Source: Acidobacteriota bacterium (lineage in GTDB: Bacteria; Acidobacteriota; Terriglobia; Terriglobales; Acidobacteriaceae). From it: 56,620 nt of DNA. Position numbers and translations under genes: made by a program. The first letter of the stretch is position 1; every line of letters begins with the position of its first letter. Shown here one piece after another: positions 14,412-23,900 of the stretch. The stretch spans positions 1 to 56,620 of the forward strand of contig JABDHA010000012.1 of NCBI GenBank assembly GCA_013285705.1, in the 5' to 3' direction. Below the pieces are notes generated by a model. That model did not search any database, was not told the origin of the DNA, and saw nothing but the letters and a program-made list of their open reading frames with translations.

Positions 14412-17027
14412 ATGTACGTTCTGCGTCCGGTTGCTTCTTGTTCTGGTTCTTTGGATATCAATATCAACAAGCGCGGTTGGCGTTTATCTGTTTGTTGTGG
14501 CCTTGCGGCGGCCCTTTGCCTTGGCTGGCCGGTACCCGCGAAGATGCAGGCGCAGACAACGGCATCCTTCAGCGGGACCACCACCGTGCTGGGCAGCGGC
14601 TTCAGCGGACCCACTGGCGTGGCGGTGGATGGCAGCGGCAACGTCTTCGTCGCCGATACGGAAAACAATGCGGTGAAGGAGATCGTGGCGGTCAGTGGCA
14701 GCATTCCGGCAAGTAACCCCACGATCAACGTGCTGGGCAGCGGCTTCAGCCAGCCCGAAGGTATAGCGGCGGACAAGAGCGGGAACGTCTTCGTCGCTGA
14801 TTCTAACGACAGGGCGGTGAAGGAGATCGACTACGCGGATGCGCCGACGCTGACGTTTATGACGGCGACGAACGATGGCTCGACCGATACGACGGATGGA
14901 GTGCTCTCGGTAACGATTATGAACGATGGCAATGAGCCGTTGACGTCCGTGACGCCGGGTCTGAGCGTGGCAGCGAACTTCATACAGTCCGCAGGCAGCG
15001 GAACGCCCCCGGACTGCACGGCCAGCTTCTCGCTGGTCGCGGGCGCAAGCTGCAACCTGAGCGTGGAGTTTGAGCCTGTTTCGCCTGCGAATGGCACCGT
15101 CGCAGGCTCTGTGGTGCTCACGGATAACAACCTTAATGCGACAAGCGTTATCCAGACGATCAATCTACGCGGCACCGCAGTTGCGGCACCGACGGTGGCG
15201 AGCATCTCTCCGGCCAGTGGCCCAGTCGCTGGTGGCACGTTGGTGACGATCACTGGCGCCAACTTCACTGGGACGACGGCGGTCAACTTCGGCGCCAGCG
15301 CGGCGACTAGCTTCACGGTAAACAGCGGGACGCAGATGACAGCCATCGCTCCCACTCACGGCATCGGCCCAGTCAACGTCACGGTGACGACGGCTGGCGG
15401 CACCTCGGCGACCATCGCTGCCGATGATTTCACCTACTTAGCAGTGCCAACGGTGGCGAGTATCTCACCGGCCAGCGGACCGCTTGCTGGTGGGACCTCA
15501 GTGACGATCACCGGCGCCAACTTCACTGGCACCACGGCGGTCAGCTTCGGCGCCAGCCCAGCGACCAGCTTCACGGTGAATAGCGGTACACAGATCACGG
15601 CAACCGCTCCGTCCGGAACAGCCGCCGGCACGGTTAACGTCACGGTGACGACGGCTGGCGGAAACGGGTCTGGTCAATATACCTATACGGTTGTTGTCGC
15701 GACCCCGGTGGTGGCCTCCACAGTACTGACCCAGAACCATGTCGCGACGACATTCACGCCGGTGACAGGCACGGGCGGCACCGGATCGCTCACGTATAGT
15801 GTCATGCCGACGCTGCCCACGGGGCTGAGCATAGCCCCGGCGACGGGAACCATCAGCGGTACCCCCAGTATGACCAGCCCTGCCACCACCTATACGGTCA
15901 AGGTCACCGACGCCGATAGCGCGACCGCGACTGCAACCTTTAGGCTGACCGTCGACAGCGCGGTGGCGGCGACTACAGGAGTGGCCTCGACGACACTGAC
16001 GGTATTGGAAGCAGGAACAGCGTTCACGCCGGTGGCCGGCACCGGCGGCGATGCGCCACTGACCTACAGCGTTTCTCCGTCGCTGCCCACGGGTCTGCAC
16101 ATGGCTTCCGCGACAGGCACAGTCAGCGGCACGCCCAGCGTCGCGAGTGCATCCACGACCTACACGGTGACGGTGACCGATGCCAACCTCGCGATGGCGA
16201 CGGCGACCTTCAGTCTCGGTGTCGCGAAACAAACGACATCGACGAGCGTGAGCGCGACCTCGACCTCGATTACGCCGACCCAGACGATAACCCTGACGGC
16301 CACAGTGGCACCCGCGGTTTCCGGTACGCCGACCGGCACAGTGACCTTCTTCGATAACGGAACGCATCTGGGTTCTCCTGTTGAATTGACCGGAAGCGCA
16401 GCTCAGCTGGTGGTACCTGGTTTGCTCTCTGGGCAGCACTCGATCACAGCCGTCTATGGCGGTGATCCCAACTTTAGCGCGAGCACCTCCGCGGTAGCGG
16501 CCACGGTGACGGTCTCTACTCCGGACTTCACCTTGAATGGTTTGAGCGTGCAGTCGCAGAACGTCATTCCGGGCGGCGTGGCGAGTTACGGCTTCGCGCT
16601 TGCACCCCTGGCCGGCGTCTATCCGGCTGTGGTGACCTTCTCGGTGAGCGGTCTTCCGCCGGGCGCCACCGCCAGCTTCTCTCCCGCCAGCCTGTCGGTA
16701 AACGCAGGCGCACAAACAGTCACGCTGACGGTACGGACCACTGCCACCACAGCATGGACGATCGCTCCCTCGATCGGCAGCAGGCTAGCGACAACCAGCT
16801 TGGCACTATTGCTGGTGCCCCTGTTCGGAGCCAGCCGCATGCGCCGGGGCGGCCGAAAGCCGGGGCCATGGCTGTGCCTGCTGCTGTTAGCAGGGATGGC
16901 CACGACGCTCCTGTCCGGTTGCGGCGGCGGCGGTTTCGCCCAGAGCCCCAAGAGCTATCCCTTAACGATTACCGCGACCAGCGGAGCACTGCAACACACC
17001 ACGAGCGTCACGCTCAACGAGCAGTAA
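14412..17027 (+). CDS. Large secreted NHL/IPT/Ig-like repeat protein
   Basis: An 871-residue surface or secreted protein. Domains in order: basic N-terminus and signal segment (RLSVCCGLAAALCLGWPVPAKMQAQ); two NHL-type repeats (GPTGVAVDGSGNVFVADTENN and QPEGIAADKSGNVFVADSNDR); a choice-of-anchor-D/ASPM-like domain ending INLRGTA; two near-identical IPT/TIG domains (PTVASISPASGP); two putative-Ig (He_PIG) domains with LPTGLSIAPATGTISGTP; an Ig-like Big_3_5 domain (GTVTFFDNGTHLGSP). Near the C-terminus come two hydrophobic segments, the second ending in a lipobox-like LLSGCGGGG, then a final strand. The start at 14412 is preferred; upstream codons to 14214 are open. Function unknown, probably adhesion or cell-surface binding. 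Confidence 0.8.
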   Translation: MYVLRPVASCSGSLDININKRGWRLSVCCGLAAALCLGWPVPAKMQAQTTASFSGTTTVLGSGFSGPTGVAVDGSGNVFVADTENNAVKEIVAVSGSIPASNPTINVLGSGFSQPEGIAADKSGNVFVADSNDRAVKEIDYADAPTLTFMTATNDGSTDTTDGVLSVTIMNDGNEPLTSVTPGLSVAANFIQSAGSGTPPDCTASFSLVAGASCNLSVEFEPVSPANGTVAGSVVLTDNNLNATSVIQTINLRGTAVAAPTVASISPASGPVAGGTLVTITGANFTGTTAVNFGASAATSFTVNSGTQMTAIAPTHGIGPVNVTVTTAGGTSATIAADDFTYLAVPTVASISPASGPLAGGTSVTITGANFTGTTAVSFGASPATSFTVNSGTQITATAPSGTAAGTVNVTVTTAGGNGSGQYTYTVVVATPVVASTVLTQNHVATTFTPVTGTGGTGSLTYSVMPTLPTGLSIAPATGTISGTPSMTSPATTYTVKVTDADSATATATFRLTVDSAVAATTGVASTTLTVLEAGTAFTPVAGTGGDAPLTYSVSPSLPTGLHMASATGTVSGTPSVASASTTYTVTVTDANLAMATATFSLGVAKQTTSTSVSATSTSITPTQTITLTATVAPAVSGTPTGTVTFFDNGTHLGSPVELTGSAAQLVVPGLLSGQHSITAVYGGDPNFSASTSAVAATVTVSTPDFTLNGLSVQSQNVIPGGVASYGFALAPLAGVYPAVVTFSVSGLPPGATASFSPASLSVNAGAQTVTLTVRTTATTAWTIAPSIGSRLATTSLALLLVPLFGASRMRRGGRKPGPWLCLLLLAGMATTLLSGCGGGGFAQSPKSYPLTITATSGALQHTTSVTLNEQ
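15187..15702 (+). repeat. Tandem IPT/TIG domain duplication
   Basis: Two copies of an 86-codon (258-base) unit, about 15187-15444 and 15445-15702, are highly similar at DNA level (for example CGGTGGCGAG, CGGTGAC, ACTGG-ACGGCGGTCA blocks). This points to recent duplication or gene conversion within the repeat protein. Confidence 0.8.
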
Positions 17028-17102
17028 CCGAATGAAAACGTGATCAAGCATGCGCAAGCACCGTTGCAGAGCACTCCTTCTGGGAGCGATTACGCGATAG
17101 AT

Positions 17103-17123
17103 CTCTGCCTCCACACGGCAGAG
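17103..17123. terminator. Candidate bidirectional terminator
   Basis: CTCTGCC (17103-17109) and GGCAGAG (17117-17123) form a perfect 7-bp stem with a 7-base loop between two convergent genes. There is no strong T run, so the call is tentative. Confidence 0.35.
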
Positions 17124-17201
17124 GTTTGGAGTACGAAAGCAGATATCCGCGCGGCCTGCGGTGGACATCTCAAGACTTCGAGTATTTACCCCAAGATCTG
17201 A

Positions 17202-18227
17202 TTAGCTCAGTGTGAATGAAAATGTAAGCGTTGAGATCACCTGCACCGGAGCGCCATGATCCAGATATGGACGGAAATGCCACTTCAGCAATTGTTCCTG
17301 CGCTGCTTGCTGTAAGCCGGGGTTATCGGAGAAAAAATCGTCAACCGACCGCACGTTGCCTTCGCGGTCCACGACAACCCTCATCACCATGGCTCCCCTA
17401 CGCGCTCCAGACGGGAGATCTGGCCAATGAGGAGCAGGTGTTTCAAGGCTCAACTTCCGCAGCTTCATTTCCGGAACAACCAGCACGCGAAGCTGTTTCT
17501 TGAGTGGGGTCGACTTATGGATGAGAAACAGTCTTTCATCCGAGTCAGGCAGGTTTTCCAGCAGCGTGACCTTCGCGGTTAACTGCGGTCCTCCCTGGCT
17601 CTGCGCAGTCAGTCGCCGAGCTATCTGCTTCCCGTGAAAGTCTTCATATTCGTGTAGCGCGACATCCCAATCGATGTCGCCGCCATACACCATCAGCCCT
17701 GTATCCCGCGAAATAGCAATGGAAGCGGCGATCGACTTGGTGGTGATTCCATCCGTTCCGGGAATCTCCCAGGCGGCCCGGATCTGACCTGGCGTGCCAT
17801 CAGGCTTCGTGACACTCTGGTGCAATGCGGCCAGCTGATCAAGCCTGGGCACGGTGTTGACCAGCTCTACTGTGAGATTGCGGAGCAACTCCGGGAAGAC
17901 CGGCCCTGCATCCTGTTCCTCGACCTTGTCACCATTGACGATGAGCGTCTGGGAGAACGCCCGCGAGTGGAATTCCCGCCGCCACACCGTAGGCGACTGC
18001 CACCACTCCTCGACCACGGCCGCATACTGAGGATCGTGTGTCGTCTCGTCCGATATCTTGGCTTGCAAATGAAACGGCACGCCATTGGGTGCGGCGAGCG
18101 TGGAGCGGCTTGCCGCCTCCGCAACGGCATCCTCTAGAGGAATCATCTGTTGAGACCTGACGGTGTTCGGTAGCAGAGTCGCACCGATCAAGAACGCTAC
18201 GCAGAAAACTCCCTTATGCATTTCCAT
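17202..18227 (-). CDS. TonB C-terminal domain protein (secreted energy-transducer-like)
   Basis: A 341-residue exported protein. A Sec signal (VFCVAFLIGATLLPNTVRSQ) is followed by a region of about 200 residues typical of acidobacterial TonB-family proteins. The C-terminal 80 residues show the TonB_C pattern (RRGAMVMRVVVDREGNVRSVDDFFSDNP, then AAQEQLLKWHFRPYLDHGAPVQV). No N-terminal anchor with a Pro-rich spacer is seen, so it may not energise transport directly. It is the last gene of the receptor-sulfatase-FGE run, 142 bases after the previous stop. The start may be two codons downstream (18221), which has AAAGGA at a better distance. Confidence 0.8.
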   Translation of the reverse strand: MEMHKGVFCVAFLIGATLLPNTVRSQQMIPLEDAVAEAASRSTLAAPNGVPFHLQAKISDETTHDPQYAAVVEEWWQSPTVWRREFHSRAFSQTLIVNGDKVEEQDAGPVFPELLRNLTVELVNTVPRLDQLAALHQSVTKPDGTPGQIRAAWEIPGTDGITTKSIAASIAISRDTGLMVYGGDIDWDVALHEYEDFHGKQIARRLTAQSQGGPQLTAKVTLLENLPDSDERLFLIHKSTPLKKQLRVLVVPEMKLRKLSLETPAPHWPDLPSGARRGAMVMRVVVDREGNVRSVDDFFSDNPGLQQAAQEQLLKWHFRPYLDHGAPVQVISTLTFSFTLS

Positions 18228-18369
18228 CCTTTGTTTTAAACTAACAGGCCTGCGGTCGTGCTCGGCTCACATTGGTTCGAGTGAGATGCGCTCGCTGATT
18301 TGGCAGAAGGTGGCCGGACGGTTTCGTTCCTTTGCATCGACAAGAGGCTGACGGTTTTCGCTCTGTCCA

Positions 18370-19368
18370 TCAGGCGAATGGCCGTACGCAGCGGAAACCG
18401 ATATTGGATGCTGAACTGTCTGGCGTGTTGGTGGTTCGCGCTGCGACGCGATAACGGTTGCAGTATGACGCATGGCAGAGAAATGATCCACCTTTCATCA
18501 CTTTGCTTTGTCCATCCGAAGGACCGGTCGGATCGTTCAGCGTTGTGCCCGAAGAAAATGAAGATTGGAACCAGTCCGCGCACCACTCCCACACATTGCC
18601 AGTGACGGAGTAGAGGTCGTACCCATTGGGCGGAAAGGCATCTACCGAGCAGGTGCCTGCGTATCCATCGTCCGCCGTATCCTGTGCGGGAAATTGCCCC
18701 TGCCAGATGTTGCACCGGTGCTCGCCATTCGGGGTAAGCTCATCGCCCCAGGGGTAGAGCTTTTGCTCCAGCCCGCCTCGTGCAACGTATTCCCATTGCG
18801 CTTCTGTGGGTAGTGCTTTCTTTGCCCATGCGGCGTAAGTTGCAGCGTCATTCCATGAAACGTGGACAACAGGGTGCGTCAGCCTCTCGTGAATGCTGGA
18901 CCCCGGTCCTTCCGGTTGCTTCCAGAATGAACCGGGAACTTTGCACCACCATGGGGCTGCAGCCACCGTATCTTCCACTAACTCGTCGAATCGATCTTCG
19001 GGAATGTGCGACCAGAAGACGAACGACCATCCGAAATGCTCCGCTTCCGTGCGATAGCCGGTGTTCTGTACAAATGCAGCAAAGTCCGTATTGGTGACTG
19101 GAAACTTATCGATTTGAAATGGCGAAAGGGAGACGGCACGTACAGGTCCTTCGCCATCTCCGGGGAAACCGCCGGGATAGTCCGTTCCCATGAGAAACGT
19201 GCCGCCGGGAAGCGAGACCATGGAGTCCGCCACGTCCCTATGGCTGTCTTCACGACTCCACGCCTGGCTTGATAAGGCTGCGGCTGCTCTTTCATGAGCA
19301 GCCGCAGGTGCGCAGCAGGAAGCTGGGAAATCTTTGCCCATATCTTTATTGTGCCGCTCATTGCTCAA
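18370..19368 (-). CDS. Formylglycine-generating enzyme (SUMF1 family)
   Basis: Oxidises the active-site Cys of sulfatases to formylglycine. The FGE-sulfatase domain spans about 45-332: MVSLPGGTFLMGTDYPGGFPGDGEGP, FQIDKFPVTNTDFAAFV, HPVVHVSWNDAATYAAWAKKALPTEAQWEYVARGG, and YDLYSVTGNVWEWCADWF. The reactive pair Cys298 and Cys303 in GGSFLCHASYCNRYRVAAR is intact, so it should be a true FGE rather than an EgtB-type relative. There is no signal peptide. The start is TTG at 19368; ATG 19341 is an alternative. It lies 42 bases after the sulfatase, its likely substrate. Confidence 0.95.
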   Translation of the reverse strand: MSNERHNKDMGKDFPASCCAPAAAHERAAAALSSQAWSREDSHRDVADSMVSLPGGTFLMGTDYPGGFPGDGEGPVRAVSLSPFQIDKFPVTNTDFAAFVQNTGYRTEAEHFGWSFVFWSHIPEDRFDELVEDTVAAAPWWCKVPGSFWKQPEGPGSSIHERLTHPVVHVSWNDAATYAAWAKKALPTEAQWEYVARGGLEQKLYPWGDELTPNGEHRCNIWQGQFPAQDTADDGYAGTCSVDAFPPNGYDLYSVTGNVWEWCADWFQSSFSSGTTLNDPTGPSDGQSKVMKGGSFLCHASYCNRYRVAARTTNTPDSSASNIGFRCVRPFA

Positions 19369-19410
19369 TCTGTAACTTCTCTCATTCCCTTCTATTTTTG
19401 ACTCCCGTTT

Positions 19411-20916
19411 CTATGCAGTCGCCGATACTTTTCTTTCTGGAATTGTTGCCTGCAGTTTCTGCAGGCGATTCCATAAATCATGTTGCAGCGTTTGATATTC
19501 AGGCCGATCGTAGAGGTTCTGCGTCTCTCCCGGGTCGCTGGCAAGATCGTAGAGCTCGAACTCCTGCGGCTCCATTACGTAATGGATCAATTTGTAGCGC
19601 TCGGTGCGGATACCGTTGTGGGGGCGAACACCTTCAGGATTCGGCCACTCGAAATATTCGTAAAACCATTCCTGGCGGAAGGACGGGTCGGCAGCTTTTG
19701 CCAGAGGAAGAACGCTTTTTCCCTGCATGTGCTCTGGAATCGGCACACCGGCAAGATCGAGGAAAGTTGGCGCCAGGTCGGTATCGAGAACCATCTCGTC
19801 GCGGACTGTTCCGGCGGGAATGCGCTTGGGATAGCGAATCATCAATGGCACGCGGATCGATGGCTCGTGCATGAGGCGCTTATCGAAGAGGCGCCATTCG
19901 CCAAGAAAATATCCATGATCCGAGCCTTGCACGATGGCGGTGTCGTCGAGAATATTTTTCTTTTCGAGATAGCTGAAGATGCGGCCGATGTTTTCGTCCA
20001 CCGCTACAAGACCGGAGTAGTAGTCTTTCACGATGCCTTCATGCGATCCACAGGCAACGTGCGTCGGGGTGGTTCCGATCTTGTTCTCGGCATCGACAAA
20101 ACTTTTTGGCTTTCCCGGATATCCTTTCAGGTCATCGTCAAAAGTTGCAGGCTTCGTAATTGTGGTTTCGCGGTAAAGATCGAAATGACGCCGTGCCCGG
20201 AAAAACGGCTCGTGCGGCGCAACGAACCAAACGAGCAGGCAGAAGGGTTTGTCGCCGCGATCTTCTTCGAGCCATGCCAGAGCGCGATCCACGGTCAGAT
20301 CGTCGGGATAGATGTTGTGGTATTGCTTCTCGGGGCCAACCTGGCCTTTTCGGCCTTCTTTGAAGAACGGGTTCGCGTAATTGTTGCCCGGATTGTTGTG
20401 GCCAAAATAATAGTCCCAGTAGCGGTCTTCCACACCATTGCGGATGTGTACCTTGCCAAGAATGGCGACCTCATAGCCGGCTTCGTGAAGAAGATCGGTG
20501 AAGATGGGAATGTCGGTAGGCAAAGGTGTATTCAAATGCTCGTTGGACAAGGCTCCTGTGGAGCGTGAATACATGCCAGTGAGCGTGGTTGCGCGCGCAG
20601 GCGCGCAGAGAGCGTTCGTGCAGAATGCATTGCGGAAGCGTATGCCCTCGCGTCCAATCCTGTCATGGTTGTGAGTCTTTAAAATGGGATTTCCAGCGAT
20701 CGAGAGAGCATCGGCGCGCTGTCCTTCCCCAAAGAAGAACACCAAATTTGGCCGCTTTGGCTTCGCTTCAGCAGAGGCCGTTGGGCGGCTGACTTGCGAT
20801 GCCAGCAATGTGCCGGCTACTGCGAGTGATCCCTGCAGGAACTCACGCCTGGTTGCCTCCTTGCCCGTTTGTTCCACAGTTTGATTCTTTTGATCGAGCC
20901 CATTTTGTTGCGACAT
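19411..20916 (-). CDS. Tat-exported type I sulfatase
   Basis: A 501-residue sulfatase, hydrolysing sulfate esters in the periplasm. A Tat signal with RR at 23-24 (TRREFLQGSLAVAGTLLAS) precedes the domain. The modification site is Cys104 in LCAPAR (CxPxR), followed by ATTLTGMY. The second metal site GSDHGYFLGEW and the RVPLMIRYPK segment are present. The first metal motif reads FFFGEGQRADA, where most relatives have an Asp-rich DDxR, so Glu may replace a ligand. Residues from about 380 form the usual C-terminal subdomain. It is flanked by a TonB receptor 29 bases upstream and its maturase downstream, and the Tat route fits export after cytosolic formylglycine formation. The substrate is unknown, possibly a sulfated glycan. 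Confidence 0.95.
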   Translation of the reverse strand: MSQQNGLDQKNQTVEQTGKEATRREFLQGSLAVAGTLLASQVSRPTASAEAKPKRPNLVFFFGEGQRADALSIAGNPILKTHNHDRIGREGIRFRNAFCTNALCAPARATTLTGMYSRSTGALSNEHLNTPLPTDIPIFTDLLHEAGYEVAILGKVHIRNGVEDRYWDYYFGHNNPGNNYANPFFKEGRKGQVGPEKQYHNIYPDDLTVDRALAWLEEDRGDKPFCLLVWFVAPHEPFFRARRHFDLYRETTITKPATFDDDLKGYPGKPKSFVDAENKIGTTPTHVACGSHEGIVKDYYSGLVAVDENIGRIFSYLEKKNILDDTAIVQGSDHGYFLGEWRLFDKRLMHEPSIRVPLMIRYPKRIPAGTVRDEMVLDTDLAPTFLDLAGVPIPEHMQGKSVLPLAKAADPSFRQEWFYEYFEWPNPEGVRPHNGIRTERYKLIHYVMEPQEFELYDLASDPGETQNLYDRPEYQTLQHDLWNRLQKLQATIPERKVSATA

Positions 20917-20945
20917 TCCATTTCTCCTATGTGCGGTCCTTGATA

Positions 20946-23900
20946 TCAGAAGGAAAACTTTAACTTGAAGTTGATATTGCGTGGATCGAGAGCAGAATTA
21001 ATCGTTCCAAATGCGGCACTCCCATATGTGGTCCCTATTCCATTAAATGCCGGATGGTTGAAGAGGTTGAAGAACTCAGCTTCGAACTTGGCTGTGACTG
21101 GTGTTTCAGCAAATATATGGAAGGTCTGTTTCTTTGAGAGATTGAATTGCGTGCTGTTCAACCCCGGCATGCGAATGACATTCAACCCCTCATTGCCGAA
21201 CGTGCCAAGCGCTGGCATTGCGAATGCGGCTGTATTGAAGTATGCGTTGATATTGCCGGGATGAATTTTATAGGGCCCGACAACGTTGGGCCTCTGGCCG
21301 GTATTGCCGACACCGGCGCGATCGGTTGAGGTGGTGATCGTGGTCGGCAGCCCGGACTGGAACGTCGTCACTCCGCTCGCTTCCCATCCGCCCAGAAGAA
21401 CTGCGGGAAGGGAATGCCCGTGTTGGTAGAAGGGCAAATCGTAAACGTAGTTGAAAGTTAGAATCTGCGGGCGATCATACGCAGTCGGTCCATTTTCGTT
21501 GATGAACTGGCTCTGCCCCACCTGCGCTCCCAGCGCCTTTGAATAGGTATAAGAGGCCTCGAAGAGCAGCCCGTGCTTGAATTGACGGTGGGCATCGGCC
21601 TGCAGCGCGTTGTAGTTCGCGGAGGCTGAGCGAACATCGTAGTTAATAGCCGCGTATCCAAGATAAGGGCGCACGGTATTCACATTCGTCGTGCCACTGG
21701 CGACGGCAACGCTGGGCTGCGCCTGATTGATATTCGGGGCCTGGTCGAGGTGCTTTGCCTGGTTTCCTACATAGCTCACGGCCAGGACTGTAGAGAAGGG
21801 AAGTTGCTTCTCGACCGTCAGGCTCCATTGCTGGACGGCCGGATACAGCTTATTTGTATCGAATGCGGCGACTGTGGGCGGGAAGGCTGTCTGCGTTCCA
21901 GAGACGAATCCGCTCAGAGTTGTGTTGTAGATGGTGGCCGATTGCGAGAACGGCGGATTGCTGCTGAGGCTCTCGTGGTTGTCATTGTCCCAGTGGTAAA
22001 AGATGCCGTATCCCCCTCGAATTGCGGTCGTCGTCGAGCCGAAGGGCGCCCAGGCAAAGCCGATGCGGGGACCAATGTTGTTGCGTGCAGGCGTCAGGCT
22101 CTGTGGAAGATCGAGACCTTTCTGATTGGTTGGCGTAATGATTCCATTCAGCGGATCGCCGGTACCGGCTACAATCGCGCCGGACGCGGTGATCTGCGGA
22201 GCCTTGGTGGAATTGTAAAGCGAAGGTACGAAGTCGCTGATGTTGTTGTATTTTTCATAGCCGTTCGGCGCTCCTTGAAAGACTGTGTCGCGCACGCCCA
22301 GATTCAGAGTTAGATCAGGCAGAATTTTCCAATCGTCCTGAACATAGGCTTCGAACATATTAGCGAAGAGGTAGTCATTCGGTACGGCACTCTGTTCAGC
22401 GTAGCTGTACGCGTCGCCTAGCAGGAAATCGGCTACGGCATTGCCCGTCGCACTGCCGGTGAAGCTGAAAGACCCGGCCTGGCCAGCGTAGGGATAGCGA
22501 TCAAATTTCTGTATGCGGAGGATATTGAGTCCCGCTTTGAATGTGTGCGTCTGCAGCTGCTTGGTAAAGTCATCACGCCAGGTGTAGACATTGTTCGTGT
22601 TGTTGGTAAGTCCCTGTGCGCCGATTGAGGAATAGCCGCTGAGAGTAATTGTTGGAATCAGGTTGAATCCATTCGCATTGTAAAGCGAAGGAATGGTCAA
22701 CGATGATGGGCGCTGACCGGTAGCGTCGGGCGTCTGCGTGATTGCATTGCGCGAAAAGCCTACAGTGGCCTGATTGAGGGCAGTCGCGGTGAGAATGTGC
22801 GTCCACTGCAGCACGAGGTTTTGTCCTGGCTTGGCGAAGAAGCCTCCAATCGTTGGGAAGGACTGGTTCGATGGCTTCAGGATTGCCTGATCCTGGCTCC
22901 AGCTGTCGTGAGCATAACGAGCCATCAGGCTGTCATGCTCGCCCAGCGCGGAGTCGATGCGGATCAACTCTTCGCGCCAGTTTGTCTGGCTCTTGGGGCT
23001 TACGGAATAGTTCGTCGAGCCGGAACGGTTCGGCAAAGGGAAGTAGGTGTTCAGCAGAATGCTCGCATTGGGGTCGATGCTGCCTGACGGAATGATGTTG
23101 TTCGGAAACGGCTCTCCGGTCGCAGGATTGATGATGGACGTCGACAGTTCCTGGAAGTTGCCGCTGCGTAGAGCAGCATCTGGCGTGGTTGCCGTGAATG
23201 TGCTTTGCGGTGATGCGGTGAAGCTAGTAAGTTCCGGCCCGATTCGTTTGTCCCAGGCTTCCGACCAGAAAAAGAAGAGTCCCTTTTTGAAGTTGTTGTC
23301 CGCATGCGGGAAAATGCGTCCGCCGACATCGTAGCCAAAGCTGTTGTCACGCAGCGGTGGCTTCACAGTGTTGAAGTAGTTGCGCGCATTCAGGGCATCG
23401 TTCGAGAAAATTTCGTAAACGTCTCCGTGATAGTGCTCGCCGCCGGAGCGCGTCACAACGTTTACCAGGGCATATCCATAGCTTCCGATATCGGCAGTGA
23501 AATTGCTCTTATGGATCTGCACTTCCTGGATTGCTTCCGTCGGCGGAAAGAGATTCAATCCGCGGTTGCCGCCCGTATCCATTGCGAGAATGCCGTCATA
23601 GGTGAAGGCGTTGGAGTTGATCCTGCCGCCGTTGATGGACATCAGCGGATTGCCTTCCTGGCCAAGTCCCATGCGTTGTCCGGTTTGGCTGGAACTGACA
23701 CCCGCGCCCAGCGAAAGAAACTGGGTGAAGTTCCGGCCATTCAAGGCGAGCTCCGTCAGCTGCGTACCGGAGACAAGCGTGCTCACGCCTCCGTTAGAGG
23801 TTTCGAGTGCGGGCGCGGCTGTCGTTACGGTTGCGGTTTCAGAAACTGTTCCCACGCTGAGGTGAACATTGATGGATCGCGTCGAATCGGCCTCGAGCGT

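Noticed and set aside
15498..16715. Minus-strand open frame of 405 codons
   Set aside because: It is antisense to the repeat protein; its Arg/Gly/His-rich sequence is a by-product of repeated GC-rich codons and has no start signal or family.
19480..20568. Plus-strand open frame of 362 codons
   Set aside because: It is antisense to the sulfatase, whose motifs are complete; no recognisable domain in the antisense product.
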